Of a stretch of DNA of 64,000 nt, positions 27,684-37,183 are shown in pieces. This DNA comes from Methanocaldococcus sp. FS406-22 (GTDB lineage: Archaea > AGJL01 > Methanococci > Methanococcales > Methanocaldococcaceae), in the NCBI RefSeq assembly GCF_000025525.1, contig NC_013887.1, forward strand, positions 692,729 through 756,728, written 5' to 3'. Numbering within the stretch: the first letter of the stretch is position 1; every line of letters starts with the position of its first letter. The notes under the pieces were generated by a model. It saw only the letters and a list, made by a program, of their open reading frames with translations. It was not told the origin of the DNA and did not search any database. Made by a program: the position numbers and the translations under genes.

Positions 27684-28205
27684 ATGAGGTTGTTTTTAGC
27701 AATTGATATCCCAAAAGAGATAAAAGAAGAAATAGCTAAGTTTCAGGAGCAATTTAAAATGAAAGGGATAAAGTTGGTTGAAAAAGAGAACTTACATATA
27801 ACAGTTAAATTCTTAGGAGAGGTTGATGAAGAAAAATTAAAAGAAATATTGGATTTAGATTTATCAATCCAGCCAATAAAGATAAAGTTAAAAACCTTAG
27901 GAACATTCCCAAACTCTAACTACATAAGAGTTATATGGATTGGAGCTTATAACAATAATCTTGTAGAGATTTTTAAAGAAATTGATAAAAAACTATCAAA
28001 TTTAGGTTTTAAAAGAGAAAGGGAATATATCCCTCATTTAACAATAGGTAGAGTTAAATTTATTGACAACAAGAAAAAATTAAAGGATAGGGTTGAAAAA
28101 TACAAAGATATTGACTTTGGAGAGTTTGAGGCAAGGCATATAAAGCTCTATAAATCAACCCTAACACCAAACGGGCCAATCTATGAAGTGATAAAAGAGT
28201 GGTAG
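27684..28205 (+). CDS. thpR: RNA 2',3'-cyclic phosphodiesterase (2'-5' RNA ligase family)
   Basis: 173 residues from the ATG at 27684, after a GAGGGAT site. Two catalytic H-x-T motifs are visible: LHITVKFLG near residue 40 and PHLTIGRVK near 122. The N-terminus [15 protein letters not shown] is typical of archaeal LigT/ThpR. The family hydrolyses 2',3'-cyclic phosphate ends and can join tRNA halves in the reverse direction. The stop overlaps the beginning of the next frame. Confidence 0.92.
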   Translation: MRLFLAIDIPKEIKEEIAKFQEQFKMKGIKLVEKENLHITVKFLGEVDEEKLKEILDLDLSIQPIKIKLKTLGTFPNSNYIRVIWIGAYNNNLVEIFKEIDKKLSNLGFKREREYIPHLTIGRVKFIDNKKKLKDRVEKYKDIDFGEFEARHIKLYKSTLTPNGPIYEVIKEW

Positions 28206-28207
28206 CA

Positions 28208-28726
28208 ATGAATGAAAATCAACAAAAGATACACTATATTATCAACTTATTAACAAATGGGGATAAAAAGAAGTGGGTAAAGCAGACAGTTTTATTTGCT
28301 CTCATTTATTATTTTATAAAGTTAAATGTCTTTAGGGGTTATGACTATGCCCCAACTCCATTTATGTGGGAGGATGAGATAAAGTTTATAAACATCTCCT
28401 ATGAGGCAATAAATGATTTAAATTTTCTCTTAGATAATAATTATTTAAATGAAATTCTATTATCAGTTAGGGGCTTGAATGAGTTTATTGTTGGATACAG
28501 CATTGGTAGAAAGATAGATTATAATTTCAGCCAAAAAGATAAAGAGATTATTGATAACACGTTGTTAGAGGATGAAAAATTAAAAGAAATTCAAATAACA
28601 AAAAATGGGATAATAATAAAGTCAAAAAATGAAGAAATAAAGATAAATATTACAAAGATTGATAAAATTAGCTATAAATCAAAAAGCCACATAATGAAGG
28701 TATCATTATGGGATTCAAATATTTAA
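28208..28726 (+). CDS. Uncharacterised protein, first of a pair before the HerA-like ATPase
   Basis: 172 residues from the ATG at 28208; a GTG at 28199 overlaps the thpR stop and is possible. Mixed alpha/beta. The segment [21 protein letters not shown] is hydrophobic, and the C-terminal strands are lysine-rich ([14 protein letters not shown]). No family recognised. It overlaps the next gene by 19 bases, so the two are translationally linked. Confidence 0.55.
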   Translation: MNENQQKIHYIINLLTNGDKKKWVKQTVLFALIYYFIKLNVFRGYDYAPTPFMWEDEIKFINISYEAINDLNFLLDNNYLNEILLSVRGLNEFIVGYSIGRKIDYNFSQKDKEIIDNTLLEDEKLKEIQITKNGIIIKSKNEEIKINITKIDKISYKSKSHIMKVSLWDSNI

Positions 28727-30051
28727 AAATAAAAAATCCAAAGGTAATTTTAACTGAGTGGATTCCCTTTGGAAAAAACTACATGACAGAGTTTATAGAT
28801 AGGATTACATTGAAAGAGTATCAAAGAAAAAGAATAAAATACTTTACCGCATCAGAGGAAAGAGATATAAGATATAAAGCGGTTTTTGAAACATCCGATT
28901 ATCAAACAACAGTAAATATCATTGAATTTATTCCAGAGACATCTGTGAAGTTTACAGCTGAAATCATTGGAAATGGGAAAAAAGATGTTTTTATATATGT
29001 TGATTATCTTGGAAGATGTATCTATGCCTCTGAAATAACCAAAGCTGGAGATGAAGAGGAGATTATAAGCTTAGATAATCTTTCGTTTGTAATTCCTGAC
29101 TTAATCTTAGATTCCTCAAGGATTATGTCTCATTTAATCGCCCCTCCACAAAGATATCTGTTAGAAACTCTCTATGGGGAAATAAAGGTATATAAGCACG
29201 TTACTGTTTTAACAGAAACAGCCATTAGTATAGATGAAAACACGTTAGTAGAGATTAGTCAAGTTATTGGGGCTGTGAAAAATATCCTTGAGATAGATGA
29301 TGGAGTAATAATCTTTGGCGACTTTGGAATATTCATTTCCAATCCAAACCCAGAGAAGTTTGAAAAATTTATCTATTATTATCCATTTATAAGGAGTATT
29401 ACTGGGGTTTCGAGGGATTTGTTTTTTAAACTTAACAATATAGCCTCTAAGTTGGAGGTTATAAGTAACAATCTTGAGTCGGGGATAGATTTAGATGATA
29501 TAACTGAGATTAGAGGGGAGTTGAGTAGGATAGATAGGGAATTGGCAGTAATAGAAATTGTCTGTGGATATTTAAAAGAAATTATAGAGTTTTTAAACTC
29601 CTCATATCCTCCAAACTTTGGGGACTTTGATTTAATGATTTTGGAGAAGGTTGAGGCAGAGAGAAAATTAAAACGCCTTATTTATAGAATTGCAGAGATA
29701 GAGAACATTTTAGCAAGTAACAGCAGTTTAGCAACAAGCTTAACAAGATTATTAACAACAATATCTGAAGATTTAGAGAGAAAGATAGCCAATCAATTGG
29801 CTGAAAATACAAAATACCAAGTGGCACTTGGAGAGGCTATGGAAGTTTTAGAAATTGGGATTTTTGGAGTCTATGCCTTAGAAGCAGCTCATATCTTATT
29901 ATTGACTTCTGGAAAAGATGAAATACTCCACCACATTAAAATATTTGGGTTTCCATTGGAATTTTGGATAATATTGACTGTTACAATCCTTGGAATTTAT
30001 GTTGGAAAAATTGTGATTGAATACAGAAAAAAGAAAGTTTTAAGAGAATAA
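28708..30051 (+). CDS. Uncharacterised protein with central coiled coil and C-terminal membrane anchor
   Basis: 447 residues. The N-terminal half (1-215) is beta-rich. Residues about 235-380 are helical and coiled-coil-like ([40 protein letters not shown]). The end has hydrophobic helices at about 385-400 and 415-438, then a basic tail. The topology suggests a cytoplasmic sensor or tether anchored by its C-terminus. It converges on and overlaps the HerA-like gene by 12 bases. In M. jannaschii the homologous trio is also contiguous as far as I recall. Function unknown. Confidence 0.6.
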   Translation: MGFKYLKIKNPKVILTEWIPFGKNYMTEFIDRITLKEYQRKRIKYFTASEERDIRYKAVFETSDYQTTVNIIEFIPETSVKFTAEIIGNGKKDVFIYVDYLGRCIYASEITKAGDEEEIISLDNLSFVIPDLILDSSRIMSHLIAPPQRYLLETLYGEIKVYKHVTVLTETAISIDENTLVEISQVIGAVKNILEIDDGVIIFGDFGIFISNPNPEKFEKFIYYYPFIRSITGVSRDLFFKLNNIASKLEVISNNLESGIDLDDITEIRGELSRIDRELAVIEIVCGYLKEIIEFLNSSYPPNFGDFDLMILEKVEAERKLKRLIYRIAEIENILASNSSLATSLTRLLTTISEDLERKIANQLAENTKYQVALGEAMEVLEIGIFGVYALEAAHILLLTSGKDEILHHIKIFGFPLEFWIILTVTILGIYVGKIVIEYRKKKVLRE

Positions 30052-31596
30052 ATCATCATCTCCAAAGGCATTTTTTTCAATATCATCTTCTTCCACAATA
30101 CCTTTATCGTTATTTCTACCTGTTAATATTTCATCAATCCTTAAATCCTCTCCCCCATAAATTCCGTCAAATTTATCTATCTTAACAATTGCAGGAACTT
30201 TAATGCAAGGGCCTAAAATTATCGCCTCTCCAATATTTAAACTTGTTAATTGTTTTATTAAATCCTCACTTAAATTTTCTGATGCCATTTGAACGTGTTT
30301 CTGGTCTGTTGGCTCAATAAGCTTAGATATTATTAAATTAGAGCATTGAGAGAGAGTTTCAGCATCTAAGGTTTTAGGTCTTTGGGAAACTAAGCAGAGA
30401 CCAACACCAAACTTTCTTCCCTCTCTCGCTATTCTGCTTAGATGATACTTAGCCCTTGTCTTTCTACTCTGTGGAGCTATTAAGTGAGCTTCCTCAAAAA
30501 TCATGAATATAGGCTTAGCTCTGTGTCTTCCTTCATTAATAATAATCTTTTTTCTATTGTCTAAAACCTCTTTTGCTATGTAGGACACAACAATATCAAC
30601 CGCATTTTCATCTAACTCTTCCATTGGTATTATATTTATATGGCATCTTCTGATTTCATTTACTGGATTGTAGTGGAGGGTTATGAGTTTTTTCCTAAAC
30701 TGTAGCATATTTTCCAATCTAAATATTGCCGTTTGAATACTTCCAACATCTTTTTTAAAATCCTCGTTGTCCATATAACTTCTTAATTTTTCAATTATTG
30801 CTTTAACATACTCTTCAGCATCCTTAAAATCTTTTTCTTCAAACTTTTCTTTAATTTCTTTAACTGCTCTTGCAACATAAGGTCTCTGTTTTGTTGCTTG
30901 CGGGTCTATCCCTGCCAAATCACATAAATCGTCAGCATCTATATGATAGATGTTTATTTTTGGTTCAATAATATGTTTTCTCAAATTCTCACTGTTGCAA
31001 TATATATCCCTATACTCCCCATGCATATCAAAAACTAACACTGCCCCCTCTCCATTTTTATAATCCATCAATTTATTTAGCTCTCTTAACAAAACAGCTA
31101 CTGTATTTGACTTCCCCATTCCAGTCATTGCCAATATAGCTAAATGTCTTGTCCATAATTTATTTACATCTAATTTGACTTCAACATCATCTCTCGTAAC
31201 TAAATGTCCAATCTTTAAATGTCCCTTGCCAAACACTTCTTTCAATATTTCATCATCTGCCCTGTAAATTGGAATTCCTGGTTTTGGAGGGATTCTTGGC
31301 AACTTTAAAGCCCCATCTTTATTTAATTCTTTAATATCTCCTAAAACCTTTATCTTCCCTAAAATGTAGTAGGATGAATTATCTTCAAACTCTCTAATCT
31401 TCTCTAAATGCTCTATGCTTAAAATATCTTCTAAAGCCATATTTCCTTGGATAGTGCTTTCTACCATTCCCAATAATTCAGAGTTATCATAGTTTATCTT
31501 AACATAATCCCCAACTTTTGGAGCTTCTTTAGCCAAAAATGTTAATTCATCAATCCTTGTTTCTCCTATTGTATAACCAATAATCTCATTTTCCAT
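30040..31596 (-). CDS. HerA-like hexameric ATPase with HAS-barrel
   Basis: 518 residues. Residues 1-130 form the beta-rich HAS-barrel. Walker A is GMTGMGKSNT, Walker B is IFMIFEEAHLI with the catalytic Glu, and the arginine/sensor segment is LCLVSQRPKTLD. This is the DUF87/HerA FtsK-like family. No nurA gene is adjacent, so it may be a HerA paralogue rather than the end-resection enzyme. The GGTGAT site for this gene lies within the last codons of the upstream RNA-binding gene, which ties their translation. An acidic tail ends the protein. Confidence 0.85.
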   Translation of the reverse strand: MENEIIGYTIGETRIDELTFLAKEAPKVGDYVKINYDNSELLGMVESTIQGNMALEDILSIEHLEKIREFEDNSSYYILGKIKVLGDIKELNKDGALKLPRIPPKPGIPIYRADDEILKEVFGKGHLKIGHLVTRDDVEVKLDVNKLWTRHLAILAMTGMGKSNTVAVLLRELNKLMDYKNGEGAVLVFDMHGEYRDIYCNSENLRKHIIEPKINIYHIDADDLCDLAGIDPQATKQRPYVARAVKEIKEKFEEKDFKDAEEYVKAIIEKLRSYMDNEDFKKDVGSIQTAIFRLENMLQFRKKLITLHYNPVNEIRRCHINIIPMEELDENAVDIVVSYIAKEVLDNRKKIIINEGRHRAKPIFMIFEEAHLIAPQSRKTRAKYHLSRIAREGRKFGVGLCLVSQRPKTLDAETLSQCSNLIISKLIEPTDQKHVQMASENLSEDLIKQLTSLNIGEAIILGPCIKVPAIVKIDKFDGIYGGEDLRIDEILTGRNNDKGIVEEDDIEKNAFGDDDLFS

Positions 31597-32103
31597 TTAA
31601 TCACCGGATGTATTGTCTATTACTTTTATCTTTAAATTATTGTCTCCGTTTTCTTCTTTACTTCCCTCATTTTCTTCTTTTTCCTCTTCCTCTAATTCAT
31701 CTTCGTTAATTATAATCCCTCCTTTTGTTCTTGGAGCAATGTCTTTAATTATCTTCATAATGTCCTCATTCTCATCAGCCAATATTTTAACAAATATCCC
31801 TCCGTGTGTGTCTATGTCAAAATTCACAGCCCCTACATAAGCGGCTTGTTTATTCAAATAGAATTTTGTTGCATTTTCTGTCATTCCTTTCTCTAAAACT
31901 AACCTTGCAGCATCCAATATTGCTTGGCTTCTTAAAAGCTCTTTTAACTTCTCCACACTCTTAGTTTTTCCTTCCCATTTTCCAAACTCGTTATCTTCTT
32001 TAATAAAGTTTAATTTTGCTCTTGGGAATATATTTAATATAGCTTTTTTAACTTTATATTTGTCTTCAGTTGGTTTTACTTTTGCTTTAATAATCACTTC
32101 CAT
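31597..32103 (-). CDS. RNA-binding DUF54 protein (MJ1564-type)
   Basis: 168 residues from the second of two adjacent ATG codons, which gives better spacing from GGTGAG. The body (1-130) shows the alternating pattern of the archaeal DUF54 RNA-binding fold (KYKVKKAILNIFPRAKLNF ... AILDAARLVLEKGM ... KQAAYVGAVNFD). The tail is strongly acidic (EEEEKEENEGSKEENGD). It is directly upstream of the HerA-like gene, with no gap. Confidence 0.8.
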   Translation of the reverse strand: MEVIIKAKVKPTEDKYKVKKAILNIFPRAKLNFIKEDNEFGKWEGKTKSVEKLKELLRSQAILDAARLVLEKGMTENATKFYLNKQAAYVGAVNFDIDTHGGIFVKILADENEDIMKIIKDIAPRTKGGIIINEDELEEEEKEENEGSKEENGDNNLKIKVIDNTSGD

Positions 32104-32123
32104 CATCTCACCCTTAGATTACT

Positions 32124-32199
32124 TAGGTGAAACCGAAGCTTTAGCTTCGACTACAAAACCATTAAAAGGTTTTCATATAGTTTTTTCTAAAGTTTCTTT
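32124..32199. repeat. Hairpin-rich dispersed element, diverged copy
   Basis: Contains CGAAGCT-TT-AGCTTCG (32134-32149) and AAAACC/GGTTTT (32155-32173), followed by TTTCTAAAGTTTC. Read on either strand the order of blocks (GTGAAACCGAAGCTTTAGCTTCG, then CTACAAAA, then TTTTTTCTAAAGTTTC) parallels the element at 62611-62752. It lies just upstream of the DUF54/HerA operon and may carry part of its 5' region. No clear terminal repeat remains. Confidence 0.55.
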
Positions 32200-32368
32200 C
32201 AAAATGTTTTACAAAAAACTATAAATAATTTTTTCATCATATTTAATTATTTCTTATATTCGATTATTCTATTTGATTGATTATAAAAATCTTTATATAC
32301 TATCTTAATATTTACTTTATTCAGAAAATTTTGAACATTCAATACCAAAAATTTATATTAAAAAAGAT

Positions 32369-32401
32369 AGGAGGTGTATATAAATGGAAGTTTTTAATTA
32401 A
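32369..32401 (+). promoter_or_regulatory. Five-codon leader frame with perfect Shine-Dalgarno
   Basis: AGGAGGTG (32369-32376), a full anti-SD match, stands seven bases before ATG-GAA-GTT-TTT-AAT-TAA (32384-32401). The frame is too short to be a stable protein. It sits 39 bases before the regulator start at 32441, where a second site (GGGGGAT) is used. It may be a translational leader or a remnant of a lost gene start. Confidence 0.4.
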
Positions 32402-32440
32402 GTGTCGGTTATCATATCAAGATTAAAGGGGGATAATATC

Positions 32441-32899
32441 ATGAAAGAAGATGTAAAAAGAATTATTATTGAGCTGTTTTCTGAACTTGCAAAGATTCAT
32501 GGGTTAAACAAATCTGTAGGGGCAGTTTATGCAATTCTCTACTTATCTGATGAGCCATTAACAATCTCAGATATCATGGAAGAACTAAAGATTAGTAAAG
32601 GAAATGTTAGCATGTCTCTAAAAAAACTTGAAGAACTTGGATTTGTAAAAAAGGTTTGGATTAAAGGAGAGAGAAAGAATTATTACACTGCTGTTGATGG
32701 TTTTATTTCCATGAAAGACATTGCTAAGAGGAAATATCAACTTATTAAAAAAGCCTATGAACAATTAGAAGAATTAGGGGATAAAGATGATAAAATAAAG
32801 AAGACTATAAAACATCTGTCAAGAATGAAAAAAATTTCAGAGCGAATTTTAGAATTATTTGATGAACTTGAAAAAGAGAATATGAAAAATATCAAATAA
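32441..32899 (+). CDS. GbsR/MarR-type transcriptional regulator
   Basis: 152 residues from the ATG at 32441, after GGGGGAT; an in-frame GTG at 32402 is unlikely. The winged helix is [20 protein letters not shown] followed by [14 protein letters not shown] and the wing GERKNYYT. The C-terminal helices (about 90-150) would make the dimer. The family includes GbsR and other local repressors. It lies 11 bases before the RND-type gene and likely controls that operon in response to a transported compound. Confidence 0.85.
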   Translation: MKEDVKRIIIELFSELAKIHGLNKSVGAVYAILYLSDEPLTISDIMEELKISKGNVSMSLKKLEELGFVKKVWIKGERKNYYTAVDGFISMKDIAKRKYQLIKKAYEQLEELGDKDDKIKKTIKHLSRMKKISERILELFDELEKENMKNIK

Positions 32900-32910
32900 G
32901 GTAGATAAAT

Positions 32911-34068
32911 ATGTTAAAAGAAATTTTAAGAAAGATTGGGGAATTCTCTGCAAAAAAACCACTTCTTGTAATATTAATAGTCATTATAATAAGCATATTT
33001 GCCGCGTCTTATATTCCACATATAAAGAAGCAGACATCCTATGAAAAGATGCTTCCACAAAATCTTGAACCTGTAAAAGAACTTTATGAGGTTAGAGACG
33101 AATTTGGAGGGACAGATGTTGTCGAAATAGCGGTTAAGATAGTGCCTTCAGATTGTAGTGATAAAGTAGTGGATATTAGGGATCCAAGGGTGCTAAATGC
33201 TGTTAAAATGCTTGAGGAAAATTTAAAGTCGGTAGATGGAATAACACGAGTTTCTTCCCCAGTTGACGTATTGATAAAGTTAAATGGTGGAACTGTCCCT
33301 CAAAGTATAGATACAGTTAAAAAACTACTAAGAAAAATTCCAGAGTCAGAAAGAGAGCAGATGTTTAACAAAGACTATTCTATGATGGTTATTACCGCAT
33401 TTACTGATGTTGGAGGTGATGAAAAAAAATGTGATGCCTTGTATAAAGCAGTTAATGAAAGAATAAAAGAAACTCCCTGGCCACCAGGAGTTGAGGCGGT
33501 TCAAACAGGTTCCATTGCTTTAAGAGCCATACTTGGGGATTTAATGAATGAAAGTCAGGAGATAACAACTTCAGTAGCATTTTTAGCTATAATGTTAATC
33601 ATAATACTACACTTCAAAAGGATTACTTCTGTTATTATATTGACTCCACTGGTCTTTTCTCTCATATGGACTGGTGGATTTATGGGATTAGTGGGCATAC
33701 CACTCGATATGGCTACTTCAGCAGTAGGTTCATTAGTTTTAGGTTTAGGGATTGATTATGGGATATACTTTGGAAGCAGATATAATGAAGAAAGAGAAAA
33801 AGGAAAAAGTCCAGAAGATGCAGCAATAATAACGGTTACATATGCAGGTTCTTCAGTTTTAGCAAGTGCAGCAACTACAGCGGCAGGACTACTTTCTCTA
33901 ACTATAGCCCCATTACCAATGATGGCAAATCTTGGAAAAGTCTGTGCTGCAGGTATTATATTCTGTTGTATATTGACGATATTCTTCTTACCGGCTGTTT
34001 TAGTGCTTGAGGATAAATACATCTTGCCAATAATTGCAAGAATAAAAACCAAATTATTAGGAAAATGA
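32911..34068 (+). CDS. MMPL/RND-superfamily membrane protein, half-size
   Basis: 385 residues. One N-terminal helix (about 17-36) is followed by an extracytoplasmic domain (40-210) and a bundle of about five helices (215-370) with GLGIDYGIYFGSRYNEE, the Asp-bearing RND segment. Full RND/MMPL pumps have two such halves. This single half would need to dimerise and is like the short M. jannaschii MJ1562. It sits between a GbsR-type regulator and a surface protein, which suggests a regulated export unit. Confidence 0.85.
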   Translation: MLKEILRKIGEFSAKKPLLVILIVIIISIFAASYIPHIKKQTSYEKMLPQNLEPVKELYEVRDEFGGTDVVEIAVKIVPSDCSDKVVDIRDPRVLNAVKMLEENLKSVDGITRVSSPVDVLIKLNGGTVPQSIDTVKKLLRKIPESEREQMFNKDYSMMVITAFTDVGGDEKKCDALYKAVNERIKETPWPPGVEAVQTGSIALRAILGDLMNESQEITTSVAFLAIMLIIILHFKRITSVIILTPLVFSLIWTGGFMGLVGIPLDMATSAVGSLVLGLGIDYGIYFGSRYNEEREKGKSPEDAAIITVTYAGSSVLASAATTAAGLLSLTIAPLPMMANLGKVCAAGIIFCCILTIFFLPAVLVLEDKYILPIIARIKTKLLGK

Positions 34069-34116
34069 AAATAAAAGTCAGAAAATAAATAAAATAAAGA
34101 TAAAATGGTGATTTTA

Positions 34117-35841
34117 ATGGTTAAACTTAAAAATCTACAATTTAATGGTGTAAAAAAGTTAAAGGAGGTATTTAGACTAAGCAGGATAAGAATAATATTT
34201 ATCCAAATAATACTATTAATGGCTATCTCATCAGTTGGAGCTATACAAATTGGAGAGTTGGAATATCAACCAAATATTGTACATCCTGGAGATGATGTAG
34301 ATATATGGATTAAGATAACTAATGACAATTACAATAATGAACTTAAAAATATTGTTGTTGAAATCACCCCTCACTATCCATTCGAGTTGAAGCAAGTTAA
34401 TCCAGTTAAGGGAAAAGCATACATAAGCCACTTAAATGTTGGAGAGAGCGATACTGTCCATTTCAAACTACATGTTAATGAAAATGCTCCTTCAAACAAT
34501 TATGAAATAGATGTTAAAGTAAGTTATGATGAAGTTGAAAATGAAAATGGCAAAGAAATCATAAACCACTATGAAGTTACTAAGGTCTATCACTTACCTG
34601 TTTATGGTGTTGCAAATTTTGAAGTCTTTGGGAACTTTTCATTAATTCCTGCAAAAACCCAAACTGTCCCAATCATAATATCAAATTTAGGAACCGGAAA
34701 GGCTAAGGATGTTAATATATATATAGGATACGAGTTAAATTCTGTTAATGCGGGAACGCAGTCAACTGAAATTTCTGCTTATGGAACTACAAAGACAGTT
34801 GAAGAAAATATATTCTACCCTACAGTAATCCCTATACAAAATCTTCCTATATCTCCAGTAGGTATTACTAAGTTCTACCTTGGAACAATAAAGCCGGGAG
34901 AATCTAAGGAGATATTTGTTAAACTATATACGTCAGACAAATTGAGTGAAGGTAGCTATCAAATTCCAATAGTAATAACATGGACAGGGGAAGATGGTAG
35001 TAAGAAAGCGACTCTTGTATCTCTTGGAGCTTATGTTAAAGGAGATATTGCCCTCGGAATATCAAACGTTATAACAGACCCAGTTGAAATAAAACCAGGA
35101 ACGACCTATGCAAGGATAGACGTTACCATAACCAACAATGGACATCAAGAAGCAAAAAATGTTGTATTACATCTAATAACAAAGAAACCATTTAAAGATA
35201 GTTGGAGTAACTGTAATATAAAAGATATTGGAAACTTACTACCTGGAATGTCCAAGACAGTGTCTTTCTATGTAGATGTTGACAAATATGCAAAAGCTGG
35301 ACATTATAAACTTCCAATTGAGATAACTTATCTTGACACTACAGATAACGAACATAGCACTGAAAAATTTATAGATATATACATAAAACCGAAACCGTTA
35401 TTTGAAATATTAACAAAAGAAGTTAATGTAACTGCTGGGGAGGATAACGTCGTATATATAAAAATAAAAAATATCGGAAACGAAAAGGCGGTTGAAGTCA
35501 AAGTTTCTGCAATCAAAAACTCTGGACAACCATTTGATTATCCAGTTAAAAGTGATACTGTTGGGACGCTATACCCTAACCAGACAGGTGTTGCCACAAT
35601 TACAATACATCCAAATAAAGACGCTCCATCAAAACCTTATTATATAACATTAGAAATAAGATGTGCAGGAGATAGTGAAGAGGGGGATAACAACGTTTAT
35701 GTCTATCAAAAACCACTAAAAGTAGTTGTTAAAAATAGTAACTCGGGGGAATTTGGAATATTAATAGGAATAGCATTACTGGTAATAATTACGGGAGCAG
35801 GATACTATTTGTATAGAAAGAAAAAGAAAACTAATGAATAA
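34117..35841 (+). CDS. Secreted/cell-surface protein with repeated CARDB-like Ig domains and C-terminal anchor
   Basis: 574 residues from the ATG at 34117, after GGTGAT; an ATG at 34105 overlaps that site. A signal-type helix lies at about 25-46 (IIFIQIILLMAISS). Four beta-sandwich repeats follow, each with the pattern PGDDVDIWIKITN, KTQTVPIIISNLGT, GTTYARIDVTITNNGHQEAKNV or EDNVVYIKIKNIGNEKA, as in COG1361/CARDB proteins. A membrane helix near 548-566 and a KKKK tail end it. Expected outside the cytoplasmic membrane, acting with the RND-type neighbour. Confidence 0.85.
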   Translation: MVKLKNLQFNGVKKLKEVFRLSRIRIIFIQIILLMAISSVGAIQIGELEYQPNIVHPGDDVDIWIKITNDNYNNELKNIVVEITPHYPFELKQVNPVKGKAYISHLNVGESDTVHFKLHVNENAPSNNYEIDVKVSYDEVENENGKEIINHYEVTKVYHLPVYGVANFEVFGNFSLIPAKTQTVPIIISNLGTGKAKDVNIYIGYELNSVNAGTQSTEISAYGTTKTVEENIFYPTVIPIQNLPISPVGITKFYLGTIKPGESKEIFVKLYTSDKLSEGSYQIPIVITWTGEDGSKKATLVSLGAYVKGDIALGISNVITDPVEIKPGTTYARIDVTITNNGHQEAKNVVLHLITKKPFKDSWSNCNIKDIGNLLPGMSKTVSFYVDVDKYAKAGHYKLPIEITYLDTTDNEHSTEKFIDIYIKPKPLFEILTKEVNVTAGEDNVVYIKIKNIGNEKAVEVKVSAIKNSGQPFDYPVKSDTVGTLYPNQTGVATITIHPNKDAPSKPYYITLEIRCAGDSEEGDNNVYVYQKPLKVVVKNSNSGEFGILIGIALLVIITGAGYYLYRKKKKTNE

Positions 35842-35891
35842 TTTTTAATTTTTCATAATTTAGCTTATTTTTAATAGGACTTTCGCAGAAT

Positions 35892-35962
35892 AAATCTTTA
35901 AAGGAAATTAGCTTAAAGATTTTGTTTAAATACTTTAGCAACTACAATACAATAAATTGTAG
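35892..35962. promoter_or_regulatory. Two adjacent inverted repeats before the MFS gene
   Basis: AAATCTTTAA (35892-35901) pairs perfectly with TTAAAGATTT (35913-35922), and CTACAAT (35942-35948) pairs with ATTGTAG (35956-35962). They lie in the 208-base gap between the surface protein and the MFS carrier. Either could be an operator or part of the terminator of the upstream operon. The rest of the gap is plain AT-rich DNA. Confidence 0.45.
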
Positions 35963-36049
35963 AACTTTTATTTTAAATTCAAATTCAATCCGTAGTTTTA
36001 ACCTAATTTTCTATTTTTTATTTTATTTTTATAATGGAAAGGTGATATT

Positions 36050-37183
36050 ATGGGTGTTTTTAAAGATATATCTATAGTATGGTTTGTAACATTTGTCACA
36101 ATGTTGGGAGTTGGACTAATAGCTCCAATTATGGCAGTTTATGCTCAAATACTTGGAGCTACAAATTTTGAGATTGGATTAATTTTTAGTGCATTTGCAA
36201 TAGCGAGAACAATAGTCCAAATTCCAATTGGAGGTTTATCAGATATATACGGGAGAAAAATCTTTCTCGTTGGTGGGACACTATTTTATGGGCTATTTAC
36301 GTTCTTATATAATTTTGTACATTCTGTTTTTGGATTAATCATTGTTAGAATTTTCACGGGAATGTTTTCAGCGTGTGTTACTCCAGTTGCTGGCTCATAT
36401 GTTTCAGTTGTAGCTCCAAAGGAAAGATTAGGAGAATACATGGGAGTTTTTAATTCAGCAATAACATTGGGTTTTGGTATTGGCCCATTAGTTGGAGGAG
36501 CCATGGCTGACATTTATGGAATTGAAATGCCATTCTATTTTTGTGGATTTTTAGGAATCTTAGCCTCATTAATATGCTATTTTAAATTAGAGGATATTAA
36601 AGTCAAATCAACTCATAAAAAGAAAACATTTTCTTATGACTTTTTTAAAGATAAGAAATTTTTAATAGCTTTTGTTCTGAATATTGTTGTTCTTATGATA
36701 AATTCTGGAATCATTGCTTATCTTTCAATATATGCCTACGGATATGGTATTTCCTTAGGAAAAATTGGCTTTATGCTTGCAGCAACAAATTTACTATCCA
36801 CTTTATTACAAAGGAGAATTGGAATGCTTTATGATAAATTTGGCGTTTCGGTAATTCCTTTAGGAGTTACGCTAATGGTTCTAGGATTATCTTTTCTATC
36901 AGTATCAACAACATTTTTATCTATCTTATCGTCCCTAATACTTCAGGCAATAGGAATGGCTGTTGTTGGAGTTTCATTAAACTCGCTGGCAATTAAAGAT
37001 GTACCAATTTATAGAAAGGGAGAGGCAATGGGAATCTTTACAACAAGCATAAATTTAGGAATGTTGTTTGGGACAATAATCTTTGGAATCTTGGCTGATT
37101 TATTTGGACTCGCTGAGATGTTTAGAATCTCTGCCTTATTCTGCCTAATTACTGGAATCATTGGCTATTTGAAGATAAGATAA
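36050..37183 (+). CDS. Major facilitator superfamily transporter
   Basis: 377 residues with about eleven or twelve hydrophobic helices. The loop 2-3 signature GGLSDIYGRKIFLVGG (G-x-L-x-D-x-x-G-R-K) is clear, with a matching second-half form, RRIGMLYDKFGVSVIPLG. Substrate unknown; the family is drug/sugar efflux-like. AGGTGATATT ribosome site and ATG start. Its last 39 bases overlap the end of the convergent NTPase gene. Confidence 0.9.
   Translation: MGVFKDISIVWFVTFVTMLGVGLIAPIMAVYAQILGATNFEIGLIFSAFAIARTIVQIPIGGLSDIYGRKIFLVGGTLFYGLFTFLYNFVHSVFGLIIVRIFTGMFSACVTPVAGSYVSVVAPKERLGEYMGVFNSAITLGFGIGPLVGGAMADIYGIEMPFYFCGFLGILASLICYFKLEDIKVKSTHKKKTFSYDFFKDKKFLIAFVLNIVVLMINSGIIAYLSIYAYGYGISLGKIGFMLAATNLLSTLLQRRIGMLYDKFGVSVIPLGVTLMVLGLSFLSVSTTFLSILSSLILQAIGMAVVGVSLNSLAIKDVPIYRKGEAMGIFTTSINLGMLFGTIIFGILADLFGLAEMFRISALFCLITGIIGYLKIR

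Noticed and set aside
30040-31596. HerA-NurA resection operon
   Set aside because: No nurA-like gene is adjacent; neighbours are an RNA-binding DUF54 protein and an anchored coiled-coil protein.
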